Counted from the stretch's first letter, positions 27,626 through 37,614 are shown. The stretch is 64,000 bases of DNA from Croceivirga sp. (GCA_028281025.1 JANQKR010000014.1:1-64000), one strand, 5' to 3'. The notes: generated by a model not told the origin, from the letters alone. Made by a program: numbers and translations.

Positions 27626-29143
27626 ATGAACACTCCGAATAGAAAGACAATCCAGGTTCTGCTATGTAAACTGCCATATTATGCCTTTATATACCTTTTG
27701 ATATCATGTGTCCCGAATAAGGAAGTAAAGGGCCCTTACTTCGGCAACGGCTATAAAAATGGTTGGGCGGACCAGGAATCTATTGTTATATGGACAAGAC
27801 TTACCAAAAATAAAGAACTAAATGGGCAGGGCACCAAATTTTTGTCCGTTTCCGTTAAGGAACAGTTAGCATTGGCAGAATTAAAAGATCACAAGACTTT
27901 GATGGACAGCCAGCTTCCCGAAGGTGCAACCTTGGAAGGTATGATGGGCGCATGCCCGGGAACCAAAGGTCAGGTTAAACTAGTGTATTATCCCAAAAAA
28001 GGGAATAGCGAAAAAATTGATTTGGGTTGGAGCGATGTTTCGGAGGATGAGGATTATACCAAGCAGTGGAAACTAAATGAACTTCAATCCGGCACCCAAT
28101 ATAAAGTTGAGATCTATGCGCGGAAAAATAAAGGTTCGGCCATTTCCGATACGATAACGGGACAATTCATTACACCTCCCAAAAGCGACTTGGTCAAGAA
28201 CATTGCGTTTAGTGTGGTCAGTTGTCATGATTATTATAGAAAAGATGACGACTTGGGTCATAAGATCTATAAAGCCATGGCCAATGACAATCTCGATTTT
28301 TATGTGCATACGGGAGACATAGAATATTACGACAAGCCAAACCCCTATGCGCTTACAAAAGAATTGATGCGTTTTAAGTGGAACCGTTTTTTTGCACTCC
28401 CATTACAGCGGCAATTTTTTACGGAGACAACCACCTATTTTATAAAGGATGACCATGATGTATTGAGAAATGATGCATTTCCCGGTAGACATTACGGCAC
28501 GGTAAATTACGAAGAGGGACTTGACATTTTTGATAAGGAACAATTTCCCATTGCGGATAAAACTTATAAAACGGTCCGTTGGGGAAGGGATCTGCAAGTT
28601 TGGATTCTTGATTGTCGCAGATATCGTAGTAAAAATACCGATGCAGATGGGCCTGAAAAGACCATTCTTGGAAAAGAACAAAAACAGTGGTTGTTCAAGA
28701 CCCTCAAGGAATCGGATGCCACCTTTAAAATAATCGTATCGCCAACCCCTGTGCTTGGGCCTGATAGAGGTGAGGGAAAAAATGACAACCATGCCAATAA
28801 AGCTTTTCAATATGAAGGCCAACAGCTAAGGGATTATATTAATCAATATAAGAATGTGTATATAGTCAATGGAGACCGCCACTGGCAATACGTGACCCAT
28901 CTGCCAGATACCAATCTATGGGAATTTGGCTGTGGTGCAGGTACCGATGAGCACGCTGGCGGATGGAATCATGGTAAATTGCCCGAGCATCGGTTCTTGC
29001 TTGTAAAAGGAGGATATCTCAGGGTTTCCGTTTACGGTGATAACGATTTACCCAAACTAAAATTTGAACATTGCAACGTGAACGGTGAGGTAGTCCATCA
29101 AGAATTGTTTTCCCAAACCCTTACTAGCGGTAAACATTTGTAA
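27626..29143 (+). CDS. PhoD-like phosphatase lipoprotein
   Basis: A 505-residue protein with a lipoprotein signal (YLLISC) and a PhoD-type fold: GWADQESIVIWTRLTKN in the N-domain, then FSVVSCHDYYRKDDD, FYVHTGDIEYYDK, FIKDDHDVLRND, WILDCRRYRS and YIVNGDRHWQYVTH, carrying the expected metal ligands. It differs strongly from the PhoD-like gene at 20266. Between two glycan-active genes in the same operon, it suggests that phosphate-bearing material is processed along with the sulfated sugar. Start at the ATG 30 bases after the sulfatase stop. Confidence 0.85.
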   Translation: MNTPNRKTIQVLLCKLPYYAFIYLLISCVPNKEVKGPYFGNGYKNGWADQESIVIWTRLTKNKELNGQGTKFLSVSVKEQLALAELKDHKTLMDSQLPEGATLEGMMGACPGTKGQVKLVYYPKKGNSEKIDLGWSDVSEDEDYTKQWKLNELQSGTQYKVEIYARKNKGSAISDTITGQFITPPKSDLVKNIAFSVVSCHDYYRKDDDLGHKIYKAMANDNLDFYVHTGDIEYYDKPNPYALTKELMRFKWNRFFALPLQRQFFTETTTYFIKDDHDVLRNDAFPGRHYGTVNYEEGLDIFDKEQFPIADKTYKTVRWGRDLQVWILDCRRYRSKNTDADGPEKTILGKEQKQWLFKTLKESDATFKIIVSPTPVLGPDRGEGKNDNHANKAFQYEGQQLRDYINQYKNVYIVNGDRHWQYVTHLPDTNLWEFGCGAGTDEHAGGWNHGKLPEHRFLLVKGGYLRVSVYGDNDLPKLKFEHCNVNGEVVHQELFSQTLTSGKHL

Positions 29144-29164
29144 ATCAAATTTTTTGAAGATACC

Positions 29165-32006
29165 ATGATAAGATATTCCAACATCCCGGTCGTGGCCGTA
29201 CTGTTCTTGATGAGCATTACTTGTCTTGCGCAAAAACAAGGAAAAGGAATATATCATAAAGAGGGGATCGACTTGAACAAGAATGGAAAAAAGGATGTCT
29301 ATGAATCCCCAACGGCGAATATAGATGACCGGATAGAAGACCTTTTATCCCGAATGACCATAGCGGAGAAAACCGCACAAATGGTAACGCTCTATGGCTA
29401 TAATAGAGTATTAAGGGACCCCTTGCTCACACCACAATGGAAAAATGAAATTTGGAAAGATGGCCTTGGGGCAATAGACGAACATATTAACGGTTTTAAT
29501 GGATGGCGCAAACCGCCCGATACCAGCGAATATGCGTGGCAGGCCTCTAAACATGCATTTGCCCTGAACACCGCACAAAAATGGTTTGTCGAGGACACCA
29601 GGTTGGGAATCCCTGTTGATTTTACCAATGAGGGAATACGAGGTATTGAAAGTTATAAAGCGACCAACTTCACCTCACAGCTTGGTATGGGACAAACATG
29701 GAATCGCAGCTTAATCCGTGAAATGGGAAGAATTACCGGCAAAGAAGCAAGAATATTGGGCCATACCAATGTATATGCCCCTATCTTGGATGTTGGCCGT
29801 GACCAACGCTGGGGAAGAATGGAACGGGTATATGGAGAATCACCCTTTTTAGTGGCCGAACTGGGTATTGAAATGGTCAAAGGCATGCAGGAGAACCATC
29901 AAGTGGCCGCCACTTCAAAACATTGTGCCATATATGGCGCCAACAAAGGAGGAAGAGAGGGATTGTCAAGGGTCGACCCTCAAATTTCAATCCGCGAATC
30001 TGAAAATGTCCATTTGTATCCCTTAAGAAGGGTAATACAAGAAGCAGGACTATTGGGAGTCATGAGTTCCTATAACGATTATGACGGCATCCCCGTACAA
30101 AGCAGCAAATATTACCTTACCGAAAAATTGCGCAACGAATATAGGTTCCGAGGATATCTGGTTTCAGATAGCGATGCAGTTGTTTATCTGTACAACAAAC
30201 ATCATACGGCAAAAGATTATAAAGAGGCAGTACATCAGTCGGTAGAAGCGGGCCTAAACGTAAGATGTACGTTCAATGCACCAAAAAACCTCGTGAAACC
30301 ATTGCGCGAACTCGTTGCCGAAGACGGCATTTCGGAAACGGTTATCGACGACAGGGTCAGGGATATCCTACGGGTAAAATTTTTGGTTGGCCTATTTGAC
30401 GACCCTTATATTGACAACATTAAAAAAGCTGATACCGTTGTAAATTCGGAGATCCACCAAAAAGTAGCTCTTCGAGCTTCAAGGGAATCTTTGGTATTGC
30501 TTAAGAATGACGATAACCTGTTGCCGCTGAACACAAATACAATAAAGAAAATAGCGGGCATAGGTCCCAATGCGAACACAGGTGATTACGCACTCACCCA
30601 TTACGGTCCTGTTGCAGTCGACGTAACGTCCGTTCTTGATGGTGTAAAAAGGAAAACTTTAGGGAAAAATATAGAAGTAGCCTTTACGAAAGGTTGTGAT
30701 TTGATAGACGAAAATTGGCCCGACAGTGAATTGGTTCCCGATCCCTTGAACAAAACCGAAATCGATGAAATAGAAAAAGCCGTAGCGTTGACCATGTCAT
30801 CTGATGTGGCCGTTTTGGTAGTCGGAGGGTCACGGCGGACCTGTGGGGAGAACAATTCGCGTTCGAGTCTTAATTTGCCTGGACGTCAATTGGATTTGCT
30901 GAAAGCCGTTCATAAAACAGCTGTTCCCATAGCAGTGGTCGTTATTAGCGGTAGGCCGCTTATCATAAATTGGACGAATAGGAACGTACCTGCCATCCTT
31001 CAGGCATTTTATCCAGGGTCCCAGGGAGGTACGGCCATTGCCGATGTACTGTTCGGCGATTACAACCCGGGAGGGAAGTTAACGGTAACTTTTCCTAAGA
31101 CCATAGGGCAATTGCCATTTAATTTCCCTACAAAACCTAATGCCCAAAAAGATGCAGGAGGAAAAACCGGCCCAAAAGGAAAACGTTCAAGGGTGAACGG
31201 AAGCCTTTATCCGTTCGGGTACGGTTTGAGTTATACCTCATTTGAGTATAAAAATCTAGTTATTGAACCTGCTTTAATTACCCCAAACCAAAAGACCCAA
31301 ATTAGTTTTGAGGTGACCAATACAGGAAATAGGGAGGGTGATGAGGTAGTGCAAATCTGTACCAATGATTTGGTAAGTTCGGTCACAACCTACGAAAAAA
31401 ACCTTAGGGGATTTGAGCGGATGAAACCAAAAGCCGGAGAAAGCAAAAAAATAACTTTTACCATATTACCAGACCATATTGGACAAAGATTTGAGACATA
31501 AAGTAGAACCTGGCGATTTTAAGGTCATGATTGGTGCTTCTGCAGAAGACATTAGGCTCGAAGGAATATTAAAAGTGGTTGATATTGAACAAATGGGCAA
31601 CCTTATAAACACGGGAAAACCATCAAAGGCCGACTATGTAAATGCCGATACCAACCAGACAAAGGTTGAACCGGAAAAATTGGTTGATGGCGACCCAACC
31701 ACCCTTTGGGAAACTACGAAAAAGATTACTTCTTTAGATTTTGAGCTAAAGAACAACGTAAATTCAAATCAAATAACTGTTCTTTGGAAAAATGCCCCAA
31801 ATACATTTGAGATACAATGGTCTGCCGGAGGAGGCCAGTTCACAACTCTTTATAAGGGGGAAGTTTCCGGAAGTCCAAGAAGTGGGCACACGTACAATTT
31901 TGAGGGTATGCCTGCCCCGGTATTAAGATTAATCGTGAATACGGATAAAGATTATGGCAAAGTGGTCATAAAAGATGCAGAGGTAAAGGGTTTTAAGGGC
32001 GATTAA
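29165..32006 (+). pseudogene. GH3 glycoside hydrolase with C-terminal discoidin-like domain, one frameshift
   Basis: The first frame (778 residues) has a signal peptide, an EF-hand-like DLNKNGKKDVYE, and the GH3 N-domain with DVGRDQRWGRMERVYGE, KH at 252-253 and nucleophile D335 in GYLVSDSDAV. The alpha/beta domain follows (ALRASRESLVLLKN, ISGRPLIINW, YPGSQGGTAIADVLFG) and a fibronectin domain. At about 31482 the frame breaks inside ...LPDHI; the next frame continues LDKDLRHKVEPGDFKVMIG and then a discoidin-like domain (KLVDGDPTTLWETT, LRLIVNTDKDYGKVVI). One indel restores a protein of about 945 residues. The first product lacks only the end of the fibronectin domain and the carbohydrate-binding-like tail, so it might stay active. 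Confidence 0.85.
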
Positions 32007-32060
32007 AAAAGATTGACATATAAGAATCATACATCTAACAACATAATAAAGCGTGCACTT

Positions 32061-33509
32061 ATGAAACATCTTAAATTATTTTTGGGTATACTCCTGTCTG
32101 TTTCCCTAAACTCCTTTTCACAAGAGAAGCCAAACATACTGTTTATTGCCATCGATGACCTAAACGATTGGGTAGGATGTATGAAAGGTCATCCCCAAGC
32201 CAAGACACCCAATATCGACAAATTGGCCGCCCAAGGTACACTTTTTACCAATGCCCATTGCCAGGCACCTATCTGCGGTCCTTCCAGGGCATCGGTCATG
32301 AGCGGACTGTATCCACACAACTCTGGTAATTATCTGCAACTGGATGATACTGACATAAAAAAATCCAACGATATAGCCCAAAAAGCTATTTTTCTTCCAG
32401 ATTATTTTGAGACCTATGGCTACAAAACTCTGGCTGTGGGTAAAATTTTTCATAGAGGTGACCAAGTCGGAGCCTTTGACGAATACGGCGGATCTATGGG
32501 ACATACAGGCCCTAAGCCCAAAACCCGCTTCAACTACGATCCGGCTTGGTACAATAAAAATGGGACAACCCAAACCGATTGGGGAGCCTACCCCGAGCGT
32601 GATGAAATGATGCCCGACCATAAATATGCCACATGGATCAGTGAAAAATTACAAATGGAGCACGACCGTCCCTTTTTTATGGCCGTGGGCTTTAACCGTC
32701 CTCACGTGCCCTGGTACGTACCCCAAAAATGGTTCGATAAGTTTCCTTTAGATTCCATAACCCTACCTCCATACCTGAAAACCGATATGAACGATGTTCC
32801 GTTAATGGGCCAGCGAGTGGCAGATGCGTCGCATATGCCCACTACCGAATGGATGATAAAGGAAAACCAATGGAAAAAAGTAGTGCAGGCCTATATGGCC
32901 TGTGTCAGTTTTGTGGACCATCAAGTAGGAAGGGTTCTCAATGCACTGGAAAACAGTAAGTACAAAGGCAATACGATTATCGTACTTTGGTCAGACCATG
33001 GTTATCATTTAGGGGAAAAGAACAGGGTAGCCAAACAAGCCCTTTGGGAGCGCAATACCCGTACCTTGCTTGCATTTAAGGTTCCTGGTGGAAATTCGGG
33101 TCAAATAAGCCATAGAACTGCTCAATTGTTGGATATTTACCCTACTCTTGTCGATTTGGCAGGCCTTCCAGACAATACATTGAACGATGGCCGCTCATTG
33201 AAGCCTTTACTTATAGATCCTGATAAAGAATGGCCATACCCGGCAATTACATCCTATGGTAGGAACAATACTGCCATAAGTACAGAGCGCTATCGGTTAA
33301 TAATGTATGAGGACGGGTCTTCAGAATTTTACGATTTGAAAAAAGACCCCAATGAATGGAAAAACCTTCAAGGGAAAAGACGTTATAAGATTGATATGGA
33401 ACAGCTAAAATCCCATATTCCGAACGAACGGGCAGCTTTGTCCCGCTATACCAAATATAAATTCAATGCCTATTTTAGGGCATTGATCTCTAAGAACAAT
33501 AAAAAGTAA
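32061..33509 (+). CDS. Type I sulfatase, iduronate-2-sulfatase-like
   Basis: About 482 residues from an ATG with a signal peptide (MKHLKLFLGILLSVSLNSFS). Motifs are NILFIAIDDLNDWVGCMKGH, ICGPSRASVMSG with C72 as the formylglycine precursor, GKIFHRGD, GFNRPHVPWYVPQKWF and WSDHGYHLGEKNRVAKQALW. The group contains iduronate-2-sulfatase-type and algal-glycan sulfatases. It closes the operon that began at 26108 and lies 54 bases after the GH3 tail. An upstream in-frame TTG at 32013 is less likely as a start because the signal peptide begins at 32061. Confidence 0.92.
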   Translation: MKHLKLFLGILLSVSLNSFSQEKPNILFIAIDDLNDWVGCMKGHPQAKTPNIDKLAAQGTLFTNAHCQAPICGPSRASVMSGLYPHNSGNYLQLDDTDIKKSNDIAQKAIFLPDYFETYGYKTLAVGKIFHRGDQVGAFDEYGGSMGHTGPKPKTRFNYDPAWYNKNGTTQTDWGAYPERDEMMPDHKYATWISEKLQMEHDRPFFMAVGFNRPHVPWYVPQKWFDKFPLDSITLPPYLKTDMNDVPLMGQRVADASHMPTTEWMIKENQWKKVVQAYMACVSFVDHQVGRVLNALENSKYKGNTIIVLWSDHGYHLGEKNRVAKQALWERNTRTLLAFKVPGGNSGQISHRTAQLLDIYPTLVDLAGLPDNTLNDGRSLKPLLIDPDKEWPYPAITSYGRNNTAISTERYRLIMYEDGSSEFYDLKKDPNEWKNLQGKRRYKIDMEQLKSHIPNERAALSRYTKYKFNAYFRALISKNNKK

Positions 33510-33580
33510 TCGAATAATCCTGATAACCACAGCGTTCCGATATGGTAGAATTAAAAGTAAAAAACATCATTAGTGTCCAT

Positions 33581-33955
33581 TTAAAACAGGCTGATTTTCA
33601 GTTTTTTACAAATACGTTTTTTGCCATTATTGTAATCTACATTTTTAAATGGTTGATTTACAGGTGTTTTATCCAGTAGGGATATGCCCAATATCTGTAG
33701 GATTTCGTAGGTTGTCCGGTCCAGGCCCAGCTTTTGTGCCATTGTATTTACCATGCAATATGCTATAATGGCCGAATAGATCTGTATCCTTACGGCATTT
33801 TCGGATGCTCCCCAGATGGATTTGATCTTCAGGTGCCATTTGATCCATTTGAAGAACAGTTCGACCTGCCACCTCTGCTTATACAACATGGCTATATCCT
33901 GCGGCGTGGTTTCCATGTTATTGGTAAGAAACACGAAAGTGCGATCGGTCTCCCT
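33581..33955 (-). pseudogene. C-terminal part of an IS4-type transposase
   Basis: About 125 residues: FRETDRTFVFLTNNMETTPQ, DIAMLYKQRWQVELFFKWIK, WHLKIKSIWGASENAVRIQI and a short tail. This is the YREK-containing C-terminus of IS4-group transposases. The frame is cut exactly at the left end of the IS3 at 33956, and the missing N-terminal half does not reappear on the other side of that IS. Confidence 0.85.
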
Positions 33956-34025
33956 GAAGACTTACCCCTTTTGAAGACTTACCCCTTTTGAAGGCTTCCC
34001 TGTTTTTGAAGGCTTCCTTGTTTTT
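33956..34025 (+). repeat. Four tandem 17-18 base IS-end repeats
   Basis: Two units of GAAGACTTACCCCTTTT are followed by GAAGGCTTCCCTGTTTTT and GAAGGCTTCCTTGTTTTT. The four are clearly related to each other. Two solo relatives are at 25730-25758 and 37615-37650. Likely transposase-binding sites. Confidence 0.8.
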
Positions 34026-34057
34026 CGGACAGTTCAAAAATGAATTATTTTTAAATT

Positions 34058-34324
34058 ATGAAGAACGGGAAATTCACAGAGACACAGATCGTTGCGATGC
34101 TGCAACAGTACGAATCGGGCATGAAGGTCACGGACATTTGTCGCGGCAACGGCATAAAGCCCGACACATTCTATTCATGGAAGCGTAAATACGGGGGCAT
34201 GGACGCCCAGCAGCTCAAGGAGCTCAAATCATTGCAGGAAGAGAACCGTAGGTTGAAGCAGATGTACGCCAATCTGAGCCTTGACCACCGTATTTTAAAG
34301 GACATCATCGAAAAAAAGCTCTGA
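34058..34324 (+). CDS. IS3 transposase OrfA (helix-turn-helix)
   Basis: An 88-residue DNA-binding protein: MKNGKFTETQIVAMLQQYES, TDICRGNGIKPDTFYSWKRK, then a leucine-rich coiled-coil (LKELKSLQEENRRLKQMYAN) used for multimerisation. Near its end the sequence A-AAA-AAG followed by CTCTGA matches the classical -1 frameshift heptamer, in the correct phase (gaA AAA AAG). A -1 slip there enters the OrfB frame directly (ALRPCGRRELAEGIVKEEGL), so the active transposase is probably the OrfAB fusion. Confidence 0.9.
   Translation: MKNGKFTETQIVAMLQQYESGMKVTDICRGNGIKPDTFYSWKRKYGGMDAQQLKELKSLQEENRRLKQMYANLSLDHRILKDIIEKKL
34315..34324 (+). promoter_or_regulatory. Programmed -1 ribosomal frameshift site of the IS3
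   Basis: The A7G run in ATC GAA AAA AAG CTC TGA is the standard X-XXY-YYZ slippery site in phase with OrfA and lies just before its stop. The -1 frame is open from here into OrfB. Confidence 0.75.
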
Positions 34325-34359
34325 GGCCCTGTGGGCGGAGGGAGCTGGCCGAGGGCATC

Positions 34360-35136
34360 GTGAAGGAAGAGGGCCTGAGCCGTTCGATGTGGTACTATCG
34401 CAGCCAAAGGGACGACACCGAGGTCATCGACAAGCTCACCGAGCTGGCCGAGGCCAAGCCCAACCGTGGTTTCGACTGGCTCTACAACCGCATCCGCAAA
34501 CAGGGCCACAAATGGAACCGTAAACGTGTGCTGAGGGTATACCGCCTACTTGGCATGCAGCTCAGGAGGAAGACCAAGAAACGGTTGCCCAAACGCATAA
34601 AGGAGCCTCTGGAGGTGCCCGATGCCCCAAGGGAGGTATGGAGTGCCGATTTCATGTCCGACAGCTTGGTGACAGGTCGGAGCTTTCGGGTGTTCAACCT
34701 GATGGACGACTTCAACAGGGAGGCCCTCTGCATGAAGGGAAACTTCTCCATGCCCGGGATACGGGTGGTGGAATACCTCAAAGAGGCCATAGAGGTATAT
34801 GGCAAGCCTTTGGCCATAAGGGTGGACAACGGCCCGGAGTTCCTCTCCAGGGTGTTTGTCAACTACTGCGAGGTCGAGGACATCGAGATCAAGTACATCC
34901 AGCCCGGCAGACCCAGCCAGAACGGATATATCGAAAGGTTCAACCGCACCTATCGTGAAGACGTATTGGACGCACACCTGTTCAGGGACATTGAAGAGGT
35001 AAACTCGGAGACCGAAAGGTTCAGGGAGGAATACAACTGCTTCCATCCCCATAAATCATTGGGAAGGAGCAGTCCAAAGGAATATTTACAGGAATTTTCA
35101 AAGGGGCATGCCCCTTTGAAACACCAATTTGTTTAA
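34360..35136 (+). CDS. IS3 transposase OrfB (rve integrase domain)
   Basis: A 258-residue DDE integrase: an HTH_21-like region (NRGFDWLYNRIRKQGHKWNR, RRKTKKRLPKRI), then WSADFMSDSL with the first catalytic D, RVDNGPEFLS with the second, and GYIERFNRTYREDVLDAH with the catalytic E. The GTG at 34360 is only a possible independent start; translation is expected mainly through the -1 frameshift from OrfA. The frame is intact, so this copy may be active. Confidence 0.92.
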   Translation: MKEEGLSRSMWYYRSQRDDTEVIDKLTELAEAKPNRGFDWLYNRIRKQGHKWNRKRVLRVYRLLGMQLRRKTKKRLPKRIKEPLEVPDAPREVWSADFMSDSLVTGRSFRVFNLMDDFNREALCMKGNFSMPGIRVVEYLKEAIEVYGKPLAIRVDNGPEFLSRVFVNYCEVEDIEIKYIQPGRPSQNGYIERFNRTYREDVLDAHLFRDIEEVNSETERFREEYNCFHPHKSLGRSSPKEYLQEFSKGHAPLKHQFV

Positions 35137-35242
35137 TTTAACCGCTGTACGAAAAGGGGTAAGTCTTCAATTTAATCAAATCGATTCAGATATTATATTT
35201 TCGATGTAATTAACATTTGCAATAAACTAATTTTTAATTTAA

Positions 35243-37309
35243 TCATTGGACCACCCAATAACATTCATCTTCAATTATTTCCCCGTTTCTTTTCCCGCGA
35301 ACAACTATGGAGTTATTCCCTTTTGATAGATAAATTTCTTTCCAGAGTAAAATACCATTAGTACTAGTTTTAAGTTCTCCGCATGATTGACCATTGATGA
35401 ATAGCTCTCCTTTTTTTAGGTTTGTATATACTTTTATATGAGTATTGTTTTTTTTTCGATATTTAAATCTTCTACTTGTAATATATAGTACAGGCTCCTC
35501 TTTATTCCAATTAGCTTGATAAAAGTAATATGAATCTTTCAATACTTTTCTGTCAAATGAAACCAGTCCTTTATCGTTTATTCCATCCTTTTGACCTTCA
35601 GTTCGATGTGCAGCACCGAAGTCGAACATGTTCCAAATGAAAGACCCCCAAATAAAAGGTCTTTCATTTATAGCTTTCCAATTTTCTTCATGATAAAAGG
35701 ACTGCCATTCTTCGGGATGCCAATAGCTTCCGGTCTGTGGCTTTTCAAGTTCAACTTGGTGGTGGTATGGACTTGCCCCAGCCCCATATTCACTTACGCA
35801 TATTTTATAACTAGGCTTTTCCAAATGCTTGTCATCCGCCCATTTACCCAAATAATTAGGTTCTCCTCCATACCAACCGTAGTATTTGTTCCAACCTATT
35901 AAATCAGTTATCGAATTAATTCGGTTGTCGATATTCGATGCGGAAACGGTCAGTCTAGAGTTGTCTATAGACTTAGTAATACTGTCCAATAATTTCAAAT
36001 AGTTGTACGGATCATCACCGGAAACTTTTAATTCATTAAAAAGACCCCAAAAAATGATAGACGGTCTATTGAAGTTTTGATAAATCATTTCTTTAAGTTG
36101 TTGAATTCCATTTTTATGAAATGATGGTTGATTAACATAGCCTCTTAAATCGTAATCACCAGATCCTACAAAAGGAATTTCGGACCAAGCTATGAAACCA
36201 TTTTTGTCTAGCAGTTCGTAGAAATAAGGGTCATGGGGATAGTGGGAAAGCCGAATGGAATTCGCCCCCATTCTTTTTATTAAATCAAAGTCCTTATCAT
36301 GGTGTTCTTGTCGAAGAGCGTTGCCAATTTCACTATAATCTTGGTGTCTTGCAACTCCTTTAAGTTTTATGTTTTGACCATTTAAGAAAAAACCTTTATC
36401 CTCATCAACGTAAAAATACCTTAGCCCTAAAGGTTGCGTAACGATATCAACTAGCTTTGAATCTTTGAAAATCTCAACTTTTACCTTGTAAACAAAAGGA
36501 TCTTTCATTCCATTCCATAAATGCGGTTTCGATATAGTGAATTCTAAAGGAATGGTTTTTGATTCACCTTGGTCTATTCGATTTACACTATTTGTTTTAA
36601 TAATTGTTCTATTTCCGTCCAAAATACTTACTCTAGTCTCTACAATGGCATTTTTTTCTGTGCCGTTGTCTAAAACCACATTTGCTGTAATTCTTGCTTC
36701 ATCATTATTTATTAAATTCTGTTTTAGATAAATCCCTGAGGAAGCAAAATCCAAAAGGGATATTGAGACCTTTTCTGCAGTTATCAGATATACATCACGA
36801 TAGATTCCCCCGTAGAAGTTGAAATCTCCCAACAATGGCATCACATCAAGCTGCAGAGCATTACTGACCCGAACGGTCAAAAGGTTTTCTTCCCCAAGAT
36901 TGAGATAATTTGAAATTTCAAAAGAAAACGCTGTATACCCTCCTCTATGATCTCCAACGTGTTTGCCATTCACAAAAAGATTTGAAACGGTATTGACTCC
37001 TTCGAATTTAATGTAGATTCTTTTTTTGCTCCATTCTTTAGGAACAAAAATTTCTTTAGTGTAAGTACAGGAACCCCGATAATAATCCTTATTACCAGTT
37101 GTTGCATCTCCTGAGTTCCAGGTATGAGGTAATTGGATAAGCTTAGAGACCCCTTTTTTTACATTATGATCCATTCTAAAGTTCCAATTGTCATTAATTA
37201 GCAGGGTGTCTCTAGGTTGAAACGTTGCATACATAGTGAATTGCATAGTAAATAACATCCAAAAACAAAAGAGTCTTGATGCAATTATGCCATTGATTTT
37301 TTCTTTCAT
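35243..37309 (-). CDS. GH2 beta-galactosidase / beta-glucuronidase-like glycosidase
   Basis: A 688-residue exoglycosidase with an N-terminal hydrophobic segment (residues 8-28). Sugar-binding jelly-roll about 35-180 (DNWNFRMDHN, YYRGSCTYTKEIFVP, FEGVNTVSNLFVNGKHVGDH), immunoglobulin-like domain about 185-295, then the TIM barrel with GVARHQDYSEIGNAL, ANSIRLSHYPHDPYFYELLD, acid/base E426 in IIFWGLFNELK and nucleophile E507 in ICVSEYGAG. All GH2 catalytic elements are present and the length is normal for the short GH2 type. It faces a palindrome-bearing promoter region on its upstream side. Base composition is more AT-rich than the 1-10 kb operon. Confidence 0.92.
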   Translation of the reverse strand: MKEKINGIIASRLFCFWMLFTMQFTMYATFQPRDTLLINDNWNFRMDHNVKKGVSKLIQLPHTWNSGDATTGNKDYYRGSCTYTKEIFVPKEWSKKRIYIKFEGVNTVSNLFVNGKHVGDHRGGYTAFSFEISNYLNLGEENLLTVRVSNALQLDVMPLLGDFNFYGGIYRDVYLITAEKVSISLLDFASSGIYLKQNLINNDEARITANVVLDNGTEKNAIVETRVSILDGNRTIIKTNSVNRIDQGESKTIPLEFTISKPHLWNGMKDPFVYKVKVEIFKDSKLVDIVTQPLGLRYFYVDEDKGFFLNGQNIKLKGVARHQDYSEIGNALRQEHHDKDFDLIKRMGANSIRLSHYPHDPYFYELLDKNGFIAWSEIPFVGSGDYDLRGYVNQPSFHKNGIQQLKEMIYQNFNRPSIIFWGLFNELKVSGDDPYNYLKLLDSITKSIDNSRLTVSASNIDNRINSITDLIGWNKYYGWYGGEPNYLGKWADDKHLEKPSYKICVSEYGAGASPYHHQVELEKPQTGSYWHPEEWQSFYHEENWKAINERPFIWGSFIWNMFDFGAAHRTEGQKDGINDKGLVSFDRKVLKDSYYFYQANWNKEEPVLYITSRRFKYRKKNNTHIKVYTNLKKGELFINGQSCGELKTSTNGILLWKEIYLSKGNNSIVVRGKRNGEIIEDECYWVVQ

Positions 37310-37502
37310 TTTTAAAAAAATTCTAGGTGGTGCACATTAAAAAATACTGAGATAATCAAGCTAAAGCCCATAATACAGAACAATTTGAGAACATTTTTTA
37401 CTTGATTTAATTAAACTAAATTCCTGATTTTGAAATATCAATTGCTAGCTATTCTAGCTATTCATTCTTGACATACCATAAATTACTTTTGTCTAGCCAA
37501 AT

Positions 37503-37543
37503 ATATGTGTATAAAATACACATATGTAAATGTAATCATTTTA
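37503..37543. promoter_or_regulatory. Two nested inverted repeats between GH2 and sigma relic
   Basis: ATATGTGTAT-AAA-ATACACATAT at 37503-37525 is a perfect 10-3-10 inverted repeat. It is followed by ATGTAA-TCATT-TTACAT at about 37525-37542. The pair lies about 195-235 bases upstream of the GH2 start and just left of the sigma relic. They may be operators for the GH2 gene; the regulator is unknown. Confidence 0.5.
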
Positions 37544-37614
37544 CATCATAATTGATTCTGAAAGATATCTTATGTTTGAGAAGTAAAAAGTGGCTAATCA
37601 GGAGTAGGTTTAGT

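Larger units (their letters stand above)
33956..35168. mobile_element. IS3-family insertion sequence with arrayed left end
   Basis: The right end reads AAAAGGGGTAAGTCTTC (35152-35168). Its inverse, GAAGACTTACCCCTTTT, occurs twice in tandem at the left end (33956-33972 and 33973-33989), followed by two 18-base relatives (33990-34007, 34008-34025). Inside are the two overlapping transposase frames. A near-perfect 26-base palindrome spans 35096-35121 at the end of the second frame. No target duplication is evident. Confidence 0.85.

Noticed and set aside
33956..34025. Repeat array as a possible CRISPR
   Set aside because: The units are directly tandem with no spacers, lie in the end of an IS3 and match its terminal repeat; there are no cas genes in the window.
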